A stretch of DNA of 6,557 nucleotides from an uncultured Thermoplasmata archaeon (GCA_946545675.1 CAMNNR010000076.1:1-6557), one strand, 5' to 3'. Counted from the stretch's first letter, positions 1 to 6,049 are shown. Made by a program: numbers and translations. Notes: generated from the sequence alone by a model not told the origin.

Positions 1-357
1 TTCGTCTTCCTTATCTCCACGCTCATGAGCATCCCCTTCGCCGATGTGGCCGATGTACCTGGGACGGTCACCGACCTGAAGGTGGTGTCCGACCTGCTGG
101 GAATGGGAATCCTGATGACCCTGGTCCCCTACTACCTGCAGATCTATGCCATCAGGTACATCTCCGCCGTCACCGTGAACATCATAGGGCTCATAGAGGT
201 GGCCGCAGCGGTACTCGTGGGCATGGTGTTCTACGACGAGACCCTGGGCCTCATGAACATCGTCGGAATGGTCCTGATCCCCGCTTCCATAGTCCTCATG
301 AACGTCGACGTGAGGAAGCGCCTGAGGGAGCGTGAGGAACGCCTCAGGAAGCAATAA
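1..357 (+). CDS. EamA/DMT-family transporter, C-terminal part (5' end outside window)
   Basis: The reading frame is open from base 1 and ends at TAA 355-357, leaving 118 residues of a longer protein. It holds about four hydrophobic segments: residues 1-14, then segments starting near VSDLLGMGIL, ISAVTVNIIGLIEV and LMNIVGMVLIPASIV. A charged cytoplasmic-looking tail rich in Arg, Glu and Lys follows. The pattern 'A-x-R-Y-I-S-A-x-T-V-x-I-I-G-L-I-E' followed by 'E-T-L-G-L-M-N-I-V-G' matches the second EamA repeat of drug/metabolite transporter superfamily permeases, where an ALRYISA-like motif precedes a GLLEP-like motif. Such proteins are inner-membrane exporters or permeases of small metabolites; the substrate cannot be read from this fragment. 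An internal ATG at 25 would begin mid-domain and is not the real start. The next gene has its own promoter. Confidence 0.82.
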   Translation, partial: FVFLISTLMSIPFADVADVPGTVTDLKVVSDLLGMGILMTLVPYYLQIYAIRYISAVTVNIIGLIEVAAAVLVGMVFYDETLGLMNIVGMVLIPASIVLMNVDVRKRLREREERLRKQ

Positions 358-374
358 TCCCTACATCCGCACAC

Positions 375-382
375 CTTATATC
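375..382 (+). promoter_or_regulatory. TATA-like box of ygiQ-family gene (leaderless arrangement)
   Basis: TTATAT at 376-381 lies in the short spacer after the transporter stop. Its centre is about 28 nt before the ATG at 407. Archaeal TATA boxes lie about 25-27 nt upstream of the transcription start, so the transcript would begin at or a few bases before the ATG. No Shine-Dalgarno is visible before 407, which fits a leaderless mRNA. This is a pattern-based inference. Confidence 0.5.
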
Positions 383-406
383 CTGCCGGGGATTAGTCAC
401 GTTGAA

Positions 407-2092
407 ATGTTCATACCCACCACCCCGGAGGAGATGAAGAAGCTGGGCTGGGATGCCCTCGACATCATCCTCGTCTCGGGAGACACCTATATAGATTCGT
501 CCTACAACGGATCCGCTGTCGTCGGACACTTCCTCATTTCCGAGGGGTTCAGGGTGGGTATAATCTGTCAGCCCGACGTGAAATCCGAGAAGGACATCCT
601 CCGTCTCGGGGAACCGGGACTGTTCTGGTCGGTCAGTTCGGGATGCGTGGACTCCATGGTGGCCAATTACACCCCCACCAACAAGTTCCGCAAGGATGAC
701 GATTTCACTCCCGGGGGAATCAACGATCGCCGCCCCGACAGGGCCTGCATAGCATATTCCAACCTCATCAGGAGGTATTCCAAAGGGAAACCGATCGTCC
801 TCGGCGGTATCGAAGCGAGTCTCCGCCGGGTCGTCCACTACGATGCCTGGTCGGATTCCCTCAGGCGTTCGATAATCTTCGATGCCAAAGCTGACGCGAT
901 AACCTACGGTATGGCCGAACTGAGCAATCTCGAGCTCGCTATCTGCCTCCGCGACGGGAAGGACTGGCATTCTGTCAGAGGGATATCGTACATCGGAAAG
1001 GAGATCCCAGAGGATTTCCTCGAGATCCCTTCCTTCGAGGACTGCAAATACGATTCCAAACTTTTCAACAGGGCCTTCCGGGACTTCTACGAGAACTGCG
1101 ATCCCGTGACCGCCAGAGGCCTGGCCCAGAAGCACGGCGACCGTTACCTCATCCAGAATCCTCCTCAGAGGCTCCTCACGATCGAGGAACTCGACAGGGT
1201 CTATTCCCTCGATTACGAGAACGCTGTCCACCCTTACTACGCGAAGGATGGCATCGTGAAGGCCATGGATACCATCAAGAGCTCCATCACTTCCCACCGC
1301 GGATGCTACGGGGAATGCTCCTTCTGTGCCATCGCCGTGCACCAGGGAAGGACCGTCGTCAGCAGGAGCGAGGAATCCATCATAGCGGAAGCAAAGCGCA
1401 TCACCGAATCGCCCAATTTCAACGGATACATCTACGACGTGGGCGGACCCACTGCGAATATGTATGGTATCGAGTGCAGGAAGAAGATCGAGAAAGGAGC
1501 ATGTACAGACAGGAAATGCCTATTCCCGGCACCCTGCCCCTCCCTCCATATCGACCATGCGAGACAGATGGCACTGCTTCAGAAATTATCGGAACTCCCC
1601 GGTGTGAAGAAGGTGTTCGTCACCTCGGGGATACGTTACGATATGGTGGTCTACGACCGCAGAAACGGTCAGGGATACGTGGATCTCATCGTCAGGGACC
1701 ATGTCTCCGGACAGCTGAAGATCGCCCCCGAACACGTGAACGAGGACGTGCTCAAACTCATGGGGAAACCCGGGCCCAACGTCCTCCTGGATTTCAAGGA
1801 CATGTTCGACGAATCCAACAGGAGACAGGGTAAGAAGCAATTCCTCACCTACTACTTCATCGCCGCACATCCGGGCTGCGGCAACCGTTCCATGGAGGAG
1901 CTGGGAAGATTCGCACACACGGAACTGAAGACCAATCCGGAACAGATCCAGATCTTCACCCCCACGCCGTCGACGGTCTCCACCCTGATGTACTATACCC
2001 GCAGGGACTATGCAGATAAGCGCAACGTGTGGTCCGAACACGTCCCCCAGCTCAAACAGAAGCAGAAGGACCTCGTGAACAGGAGGAGATGA
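407..2092 (+). CDS. ygiQ: YgiQ-family (UPF0313) radical SAM protein
   Basis: A 561-residue protein. Its N-terminal part opens with 'TPEEMKKLGWDALDIILVSG', the typical YgiQ start, followed by YgiQ hallmarks such as 'PIVLGGIEASLRR' and 'HYDAWSDSLRRSIIFDAKAD'. The radical SAM core begins at Cys300-x3-Cys304-x2-Cys307 (HRGCYGECSFC), which binds the 4Fe-4S cluster that cleaves S-adenosylmethionine. A downstream 'LKIAPEHVNEDVLKLMGKPG' and a C-x5-C-x3-C segment ('CTDRKCLFPAPC') are also present. The reaction and substrate of the family are not established. Many bacterial members are longer, with a C-terminal DUF3362 tail; this one ends soon after the SAM core. The ATG at 407 is chosen because family similarity starts there and a TATA-like box sits about 28 nt upstream. 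An earlier in-frame ATG at 332 would overlap the transporter and the promoter. The HExxH gene follows with no gap. Confidence 0.93.
   Translation: MFIPTTPEEMKKLGWDALDIILVSGDTYIDSSYNGSAVVGHFLISEGFRVGIICQPDVKSEKDILRLGEPGLFWSVSSGCVDSMVANYTPTNKFRKDDDFTPGGINDRRPDRACIAYSNLIRRYSKGKPIVLGGIEASLRRVVHYDAWSDSLRRSIIFDAKADAITYGMAELSNLELAICLRDGKDWHSVRGISYIGKEIPEDFLEIPSFEDCKYDSKLFNRAFRDFYENCDPVTARGLAQKHGDRYLIQNPPQRLLTIEELDRVYSLDYENAVHPYYAKDGIVKAMDTIKSSITSHRGCYGECSFCAIAVHQGRTVVSRSEESIIAEAKRITESPNFNGYIYDVGGPTANMYGIECRKKIEKGACTDRKCLFPAPCPSLHIDHARQMALLQKLSELPGVKKVFVTSGIRYDMVVYDRRNGQGYVDLIVRDHVSGQLKIAPEHVNEDVLKLMGKPGPNVLLDFKDMFDESNRRQGKKQFLTYYFIAAHPGCGNRSMEELGRFAHTELKTNPEQIQIFTPTPSTVSTLMYYTRRDYADKRNVWSEHVPQLKQKQKDLVNRRR
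2081..2088 (+). promoter_or_regulatory. Shine-Dalgarno of the HExxH protein gene
   Basis: AGGAGGAG lies within the last codons of the ygiQ-family gene, 4 nt before the ATG at 2093. It matches the archaeal 16S rRNA 3' end (CACCUCC) and indicates translation from a shared mRNA. Confidence 0.65.
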
Positions 2093-2830
2093 ATGTCCAA
2101 TCACAACGATTTCCGGCTGAAACAGCTTGCCGCACCGCTGTTCGAAGCACGCGGATACCATCTCATCGAAGCGCATTTCACCGCTTTCAAGGAGATGAAT
2201 TTCAGGTGGGAGATCAGGGGGAAGAACATCATCTTCAAGGTATCCGATTACCTCGACGAAGCCCCTGATATAGTCATCCAGGAGTTCGTCAAAGGGGCAT
2301 TGACATACATCTTCGGGGGAAGGCACGTGTGGGGGAAAGCGTACCTCGATTACACCAGATCCGATGCTTTCATCCTCCTCAAACGCCCCGTATATTACAA
2401 GAGAGGAAGGAGACTCGCCCGTACGGATGTGGGGGAATTCCGCAACATATTCGACGCTGTTCAACGGCTCATCGACAGGGGATTGCTCACAGAAGATGAC
2501 ATCCAGAACACACTTTTCACGTGGACTTCGGACCCCACACTCACCCGCTTGGGATACTGCACGCAGATGTTCCGCATCGTCGTGATTTCCTGCGTATTTG
2601 ACGACCCGGACATTCCCGAGGACCTGTTCGATTTCGTGGTCTATCACGAATGCATGCATCTCAGACAGGGTTACCGCCCGTTCAACCGCACTCCTCACGA
2701 TGCCGCGTTCAAGGCTTCCATGCATCTCTACCCCGGTGAGCGCGAATTGGACCAAAGATTGCATGATATTCCGGAACTATATAAAAAATCGAGAAAAAAT
2801 ATTCTTAAAAATCAATCTATAAAAAATTAA
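2093..2830 (+). CDS. HExxH zinc-metallopeptidase-like protein (YgjP/SprT-like)
   Basis: A 245-residue protein with no signal peptide or membrane segment. The C-terminal part has the zinc-protease signature His185-Glu186-Cys-Met-His189 (VVYHECMHLRQGY). It is followed 12 residues later by His202 in 'TPHDAAFKASMHLYPG', a plausible third zinc ligand. This layout resembles the minimal gluzincin-type domains of the YgjP/DUF45 and SprT-like families. Residues 1-150 are not recognised; they contain a charged, aromatic-rich beta-like stretch and a possible helical linker. The end is lysine/asparagine rich, encoded by A/T-rich DNA up to the TAA stop. The ATG abuts the TGA of the ygiQ-family gene and has a strong Shine-Dalgarno, so the two are probably co-transcribed. 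A peptidase or protein-quality role is inference; the substrate is unknown. Confidence 0.72.
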   Translation: MSNHNDFRLKQLAAPLFEARGYHLIEAHFTAFKEMNFRWEIRGKNIIFKVSDYLDEAPDIVIQEFVKGALTYIFGGRHVWGKAYLDYTRSDAFILLKRPVYYKRGRRLARTDVGEFRNIFDAVQRLIDRGLLTEDDIQNTLFTWTSDPTLTRLGYCTQMFRIVVISCVFDDPDIPEDLFDFVVYHECMHLRQGYRPFNRTPHDAAFKASMHLYPGERELDQRLHDIPELYKKSRKNILKNQSIKN

Positions 2831-2839
2831 GCTAAATGC

Positions 2840-2846
2840 TTTATTG
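2840..2846 (+). promoter_or_regulatory. Possible TATA-like element upstream of the first Sel1-repeat gene
   Basis: TTTATTG sits in the 71-nt A/T-rich spacer between the HExxH gene and the Sel1 gene. A start about 26 nt downstream would give a leader of roughly 30-35 nt, enough to contain the Shine-Dalgarno at 2886-2893. The spacer is A/T-rich throughout (for example CTATAAAAAATTAA near 2817), so the exact box is uncertain. Confidence 0.35.
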
Positions 2847-2885
2847 ACATAACTAATAATGACTTACAAAACTACTTTAACAAAA

Positions 2886-2893
2886 AGGTGGAT
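2886..2893 (+). promoter_or_regulatory. Shine-Dalgarno deciding the start at 2902
   Basis: AGGTGGAT is complementary to the archaeal 16S rRNA 3' end (AUCACCU core, one mismatch) and lies 8 nt before the ATG at 2902. It supports this ATG over later in-frame Met codons. Confidence 0.65.
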
Positions 2894-2901
2894 TTACGAG
2901 C

Positions 2902-3798
2902 ATGGAAGAAGGAAAGGAGAAGAACACCTTCGTGATGGAGACCGACGACGGCCCTATAGAGATGACCCTTTCCGAAGTGAAGACGATGGCATCCAGGGGA
3001 GACACGGATGCCATGTTCGCCCTCGGTATGGCCTATGTCTTCGGCCATGCGGTGGAACAGGACAAGGGAAAAGGATACGATCTGCTGGAAAAAGCCGCGA
3101 ATGCCGGCAATCCAGATGCGAAGATCCTCCTGGTCCAGCTGTATTTCGACGGGGATTATCTCGACTTGGACAAAGACAGGGCCTGGCAGTACATCCAGGA
3201 TGCGAAGAATGTCGGGATACCCGAAGCGCTTCTCTATTCCGGTCTAGCCTATATGGACGGCATCGGTGTGGAGCAGAACTACGAAACAGCAGCCAGCGAA
3301 TTCGCAGCCGCCGCACAGCAGGGAAATCAAGAGGCCAGGAATTCCCTCGCATACCTGTACATGAACGGTCTCGGCGTTGAGAAGAACGAGGAGAAGGCAT
3401 TCAAACTCTTCAAGAACGCAGCCAATTCGGGCAATGTCAACGCGATGTATCAGACAGGGATCTGCTACCAGTTCGGTGCCGGATGCAGCGAGAACTGGTC
3501 CAAGGCAGCCGATTATTTCACTAAAGCAGCGGAACAGGGCGATACCGAATCCATGGAGACCCTTGCATACCTCTATTACACCGGCTCCCCGGATCTACAG
3601 CAGAACATGGTGAAGGCGTTCGAATGGTTCCTCAATGCCGCAGGGAACGGCAGTATCAGCGGTATGTAGGCCGCCGGTTGTTTCTACGCTGAGGGCATCG
3701 GTACCTCCAAGAACCTGAAGGAAGCCAGGAAATGGCTCAAGATGGCCGCTGACAACGGAGATAAGGAAGCCAGAGCACACCTGGACCGCCTGGACTGA
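2902..3798 (+). CDS. Sel1-repeat protein with in-frame amber codon (candidate pyrrolysine at residue 256)
   Basis: Reading through TAG at 3667-3669 gives 298 residues ending at TGA 3796-3798. After an acidic 32-residue N-terminus come tandem Sel1 (SLR) repeats at about 33-68, 69-104, 105-140, 141-176, 177-212, 213-249 and 250-285, then a partial eighth to 298. Each follows G-x3-A-x3-(L/G)-x2-Y-x2-G-x10-A-x9-A. The amber lies at position 7 of repeat 7 (GSISGM-X-AAGCFYAEG). The codons after it restore the whole repeat in frame: Gly/Tyr/Gly positions, then 'KEARKWLKMAADNG'. Sel1 proteins are helical solenoid scaffolds for protein-protein interactions; no signal peptide is seen, so the cytoplasm is likely. 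Without readthrough the product stops at 255 residues, lacking the last repeat. Pyrrolysine insertion is inferred; a recent nonsense mutation or sequencing error is the alternative. A second Sel1 gene follows 34 nt downstream. Confidence 0.85.
3667..3669 (+). other. In-frame TAG codon, candidate pyrrolysine site
   Basis: This is the single TAG interrupting the Sel1-repeat frame. The other repeats have Phe, Ile, Leu, Asn, Tyr and Glu at this position, and Tyr is common there in Sel1 proteins generally. A Tyr codon (TAC/TAT) becomes TAG by one base change. No frameshift accompanies it, and 42 sense codons of good repeat similarity follow before TGA. The sequence cannot show whether the codon is read as pyrrolysine, as a stop, or both. 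Confidence 0.6.
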
Positions 3799-3802
3799 AA
3801 CC

Positions 3803-3809
3803 TATTAAT
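3803..3809 (+). promoter_or_regulatory. TATA-like box of second Sel1-repeat gene
   Basis: TATTAAT lies 4 nt after the TGA of the preceding gene, with its centre about 27 nt before the ATG at 3833. A second A/T-rich box (TTATTATA, 3813-3820) is too close to the ATG for a leaderless start. No Shine-Dalgarno is present, so a leaderless mRNA starting at the ATG is the simplest reading. Confidence 0.45.
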
Positions 3810-3832
3810 CTTTTATTATACATCCAGTGTGC

Positions 3833-4471
3833 ATGAGCGATTCCAACGAGCAGAGTCCCGAGTTCATCTATTCCCAGGCCATCTCCTACCTCCAGGGCGA
3901 CGGAGTCAAGGCCGACAGCGCCAAAGCCGCCGAACTTCTGGCGAAGGCCGCTGAGATGGATTATCTGCCCGCCGTGAGGGATCTCGGAATCCTCTATCTG
4001 AACGGCGACGGAGTCCCCACCGATTACGAGAAGGCATACCAGTACATCAACAAGGCCGCCTCGAAGATGGATCCCAACGCGGTCTATCACCTCGCTCTCA
4101 TGTACGAGAACGGGACCGGGGTGCAGAAGGACCTCTATCAGGCTCTCAAGCTCATGGCGTTCTGTGCCGCGGCGAACTATACCGGCGCAGTGGAAGACGC
4201 GGACCGCATCGAGGACGAATTGGACGCAGCCCGCAACAAGTACCTCGACGCCCGCCCCATCATCAGCCTCGACATCTCCGAGGTAGATGTGGAAGCATGC
4301 TGTTGCAAGCCCATGCTCGATGCGGTGAAGAACAAGGACATCACCATGGACATGACCTACAAGGGTCCCGCTCTCTTCGGTGCCGACGAGGACGGCAACG
4401 AGATCGTCCTTGAAAAGTGTCCCTTCTGCGGAAAACTCCCCCGCATCGTCTCCCACGACAAGGTTTATTGA
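3833..4471 (+). CDS. Sel1-repeat protein with C-terminal CCC/CPFCG putative zinc-binding module
   Basis: A 212-residue protein. Residues about 10-115 contain three Sel1-type repeats: 'AISYLQGDGVKADSAKAAEL', 'LGILYLNGDGVPTDYEKAYQ' and 'LALMYENGTGVQKDLYQALK'. A helical linker follows to about 140. The C-terminal 60 residues differ: Cys156-Cys157-Cys158 followed by Pro-Met-Leu-Asp-Ala-Val, and near the end Cys196-Pro-Phe-Cys199-Gly. This resembles small zinc-ribbon modules, often in phage or uncharacterised proteins, with an early Cys pair and a late CPxCG knuckle. Zinc binding is inferred. ATG 3833 is preferred over GTG 3827 because of the upstream TATA-like box spacing. The 34-nt gap from the previous Sel1 gene contains a promoter, so the two may be transcribed separately. 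The repeats suggest a scaffold role; the partner is unknown. Confidence 0.8.
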   Translation: MSDSNEQSPEFIYSQAISYLQGDGVKADSAKAAELLAKAAEMDYLPAVRDLGILYLNGDGVPTDYEKAYQYINKAASKMDPNAVYHLALMYENGTGVQKDLYQALKLMAFCAAANYTGAVEDADRIEDELDAARNKYLDARPIISLDISEVDVEACCCKPMLDAVKNKDITMDMTYKGPALFGADEDGNEIVLEKCPFCGKLPRIVSHDKVY

Positions 4472-4496
4472 AAATCACCATTTTTCGCTGATTTTC
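4470..4496 (+). terminator. Hairpin overlapping the stop of the second Sel1-repeat gene
   Basis: GAAAATCA (4470-4477) pairs perfectly with TGATTTTC (4489-4496) around an 11-nt loop containing TTTTT. A smaller hairpin, CAAAAC-TATC-GTTTTG, follows at 4500-4515. The stems are A/T-rich and weak, so a termination role is only possible. Confidence 0.35.
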
Positions 4497-4544
4497 TTAC
4501 AAAACTATCGTTTTGACACACAAATCATAGTGGAAATGATACCC

Positions 4545-4551
4545 TAAAATA
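4545..4551 (+). promoter_or_regulatory. TATA-like box upstream of the helical hypothetical gene
   Basis: TAAAATA, within CCTAAAATAGG, predicts transcription from about 4574. That leaves a leader of about 25 nt that carries GGTGA (4589-4593), a Shine-Dalgarno core 5 nt before the ATG at 4599. Confidence 0.4.
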
Positions 4552-4598
4552 GGTGTATTCTGTTGGGATAGCGCAGAGCAATCTGTTTGGTGAATGCC

Positions 4599-5105
4599 AT
4601 GGATGGGACAATGGATGTGGAAAGCCAAATCAGGCTTATGCGTAACGTGATCGGACGCAAGTACATGGAGATGGACGACTTCATCGAGAAGTGCGTCGTT
4701 TCCCCCGAAGATGCTGAGATCTACGAAGCGCTTATCGAATTACTCAAGAACGACGTCAGGGGATACAAGGCCATCATCGAGAGTCTTGAAGGAAACGACT
4801 CCGGTGAGAAGCAATTATACGATATCGCCTCCCTCTCCGAAAGGGAAGTCGGTTTGTATAACGACATCTACCTTCCGCTCCTCAGCGAGAACGATTTCGA
4901 GGACGAGAGGCAGGCGATGCAGTTCAAGTCGAACTTCAAGACCGATTCGGAGCTGAGCAAGTATGTCAAGGCAGGCAGGGCAGCCCTCGACAGTCCTCTG
5001 CTCATCACCCTCATGGCTCGCAACAGCGACATTGCGGCCTCCATCGGCAAACTGGTGCTTTCGGAACCTGAACTCGCCAGTGCGCTGGAAGACGAAACCC
5101 TTTGA
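4599..5105 (+). CDS. Hypothetical acidic helical protein
   Basis: A 168-residue protein of unrecognised family. It is rich in Glu, Asp, Leu, Ile and Ala, and probably mostly alpha-helical: a helix near 'ESQIRLMRNVIGRKYMEMDD', one near 'EIYEALIELLKNDVRGYKAI', and more in the C-terminal half. It has no cysteine-rich site, signal peptide or membrane segment; its one Cys is near 'EKCVVSPEDAE'. ATG 4599 is chosen because GGTGA lies 5 nt upstream. TTG 4587 and GTG 4590 in the same frame would overlap that Shine-Dalgarno, and ATG 4611 is the other option. Codon use is like the neighbouring genes. A terminator-like hairpin follows 9 nt after the stop, so it appears monocistronic. The function cannot be stated. 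Confidence 0.8.
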   Translation: MDGTMDVESQIRLMRNVIGRKYMEMDDFIEKCVVSPEDAEIYEALIELLKNDVRGYKAIIESLEGNDSGEKQLYDIASLSEREVGLYNDIYLPLLSENDFEDERQAMQFKSNFKTDSELSKYVKAGRAALDSPLLITLMARNSDIAASIGKLVLSEPELASALEDETL

Positions 5106-5114
5106 TGAACCTCA

Positions 5115-5140
5115 GGGCCGGCCAACCCGGCCCACTTTTT
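5115..5140 (+). terminator. G/C-rich hairpin with T-run (terminator-like)
   Basis: GGGCCGG (5115-5121) and CCGGCCC (5127-5133) form a 7-bp perfect stem with a CCAAC loop, followed by AC and five T residues (5136-5140). It starts 9 nt after the upstream TGA and lies before the promoter of the protease gene. It looks like an intrinsic terminator; in archaea the T-run alone may drive termination. Confidence 0.6.
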
Positions 5141-5150
5141 GCACAATTCC

Positions 5151-5157
5151 TTTATCT
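5151..5157 (+). promoter_or_regulatory. TATA-like box of serine protease gene
   Basis: TTTATCT lies just after the hairpin and T-run, with its centre about 24 nt before the ATG at 5177. No Shine-Dalgarno precedes that ATG, which suggests a leaderless or nearly leaderless transcript. Confidence 0.4.
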
Positions 5158-5176
5158 CTGACGCTTATTCACCCTT

Positions 5177-6049
5177 ATGTTCGCGAAGGCTTGCGAAAAG
5201 GCAATGAAATTCACCCACCCTCTGGTGGCTTCCACCAGAGCGTTCGACGGAACCCTCACATCTTCTATCGGGACCTACTTCTTCATCAGCAAGGACGGTT
5301 GGGCGATCAGTGCCGCGCATGTCTTCAATTCCTTCCTCAAATTCCAATACGATCAGAAGCATCTGAAGGAAGCGGAGGAGATGAGGAAGAAGGATGAGGC
5401 ACAGGGCACTCCTTCCCACGTGCAGATGGACCCGAAATGGCTCACAAACCACTCCGTATGGTTCGGTGCCGACCAGATCAGGCTCTCCCAGCTCCACATC
5501 TTCGGGAATTATGACCTCGCAGCCTTCAAATTGGAGAACATCCCCGAGAATTTCGTGCAGGAAGTCGCTGTCTTCGGCAATCCCGAGGATCTGAAGGTCG
5601 GAGCGAGCCTCTGCCGTCTCGGATATCCCTTCATCAAACTCGTGCCCCAGTTCGAGAACAACAACTTCCGCCTTCCTGCGGATATCAACAAGGTCCCTCC
5701 GTTCCCCAACGACGGAATTTTCACCCGTACCGTTCTGGAACCTAGGCAAAAGGGAGAAGCTCCCGTGAAATACCTCGAGACATCCTCGCCCGGACTCAAA
5801 GGACAGTCCGGAGGGCCCATCTTCGATGTGAACGGTGTGGTCTATGCTATGCAGGTCAAGACAGCCCACCTCGATCTCGGATTCGCACCTTCCGTGGAGG
5901 AGAAGGACATGTCCTATTCTGCTCACCAGTTCCTCAACGTCGGAGTGGGATTGCACATCGATGTGATCGAGAAACTCCTGCTCGAGAAGAACATCCCGTT
6001 CCAGACCGTGAACAAGGGAAACGACGGGTACACATACGTCATCAACTGA
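5177..6049 (+). CDS. Trypsin-like serine protease, probably cytoplasmic
   Basis: A 290-residue protein with the chymotrypsin-fold (S1/HtrA-like) triad in order: His48 in 'WAISAAHVF', Asp113 in 'NYDLAAFKLE', and Ser211 in 'GLKGQSGGPIFD'. The region before His48 ('GTYFFISKDGWAISAAHV') matches the strand arrangement of trypsin-like peptidase domains, and 'VVYAMQVKTAHLDLGFAPSV' fits the segment after the nucleophile. Between His and Asp there is an unusual charged insertion, about residues 57-95 (KHLKEAEEMRKKDEAQ). No N-terminal signal peptide or transmembrane helix is visible and no PDZ domain follows. Proteolysis is therefore likely inside the cell, or the domain has a regulatory role. The substrate is unknown. 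The gene has its own promoter and is separated from the upstream gene by a terminator-like hairpin. The only alternative ATGs are internal and would cut the fold. Confidence 0.85.
   Translation: MFAKACEKAMKFTHPLVASTRAFDGTLTSSIGTYFFISKDGWAISAAHVFNSFLKFQYDQKHLKEAEEMRKKDEAQGTPSHVQMDPKWLTNHSVWFGADQIRLSQLHIFGNYDLAAFKLENIPENFVQEVAVFGNPEDLKVGASLCRLGYPFIKLVPQFENNNFRLPADINKVPPFPNDGIFTRTVLEPRQKGEAPVKYLETSSPGLKGQSGGPIFDVNGVVYAMQVKTAHLDLGFAPSVEEKDMSYSAHQFLNVGVGLHIDVIEKLLLEKNIPFQTVNKGNDGYTYVIN

Noticed and set aside
332..406. Earlier ATG (332) for the ygiQ-family gene
   Set aside because: It would overlap the transporter gene and the TATA-like box, and the added 25 residues have no similarity to the family N-terminus.
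344..1342. Long open frame on the minus strand opposite the ygiQ-family gene
   Set aside because: It lies wholly antisense to a gene with clear family motifs and has no recognisable domain; it arises from the G/C-rich third positions of the + strand gene.
1586..2764. 392-codon minus-strand open frame across the ygiQ and HExxH genes
   Set aside because: It spans two well-supported + strand genes, has no family similarity and lacks promoter signals; an antisense shadow.
2902..3669. Reading the first Sel1 gene as ending at TAG
   Set aside because: Sel1 repeat 7 continues in the same frame to TGA 3798 with all signature residues. Termination may still occur part of the time.
3670..3720. A PYLIS-like stem-loop directly after the amber codon
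   Set aside because: Only short G/C complementarity is visible and no convincing stem of the mtmB type could be drawn by eye; such an element is not required for pyrrolysine insertion anyway.
3670..3798. A pseudogene remnant of the Sel1 gene
   Set aside because: The downstream segment shows no second stop, frameshift or decay, and codon use matches the upstream part. A very recent nonsense mutation cannot be fully excluded.
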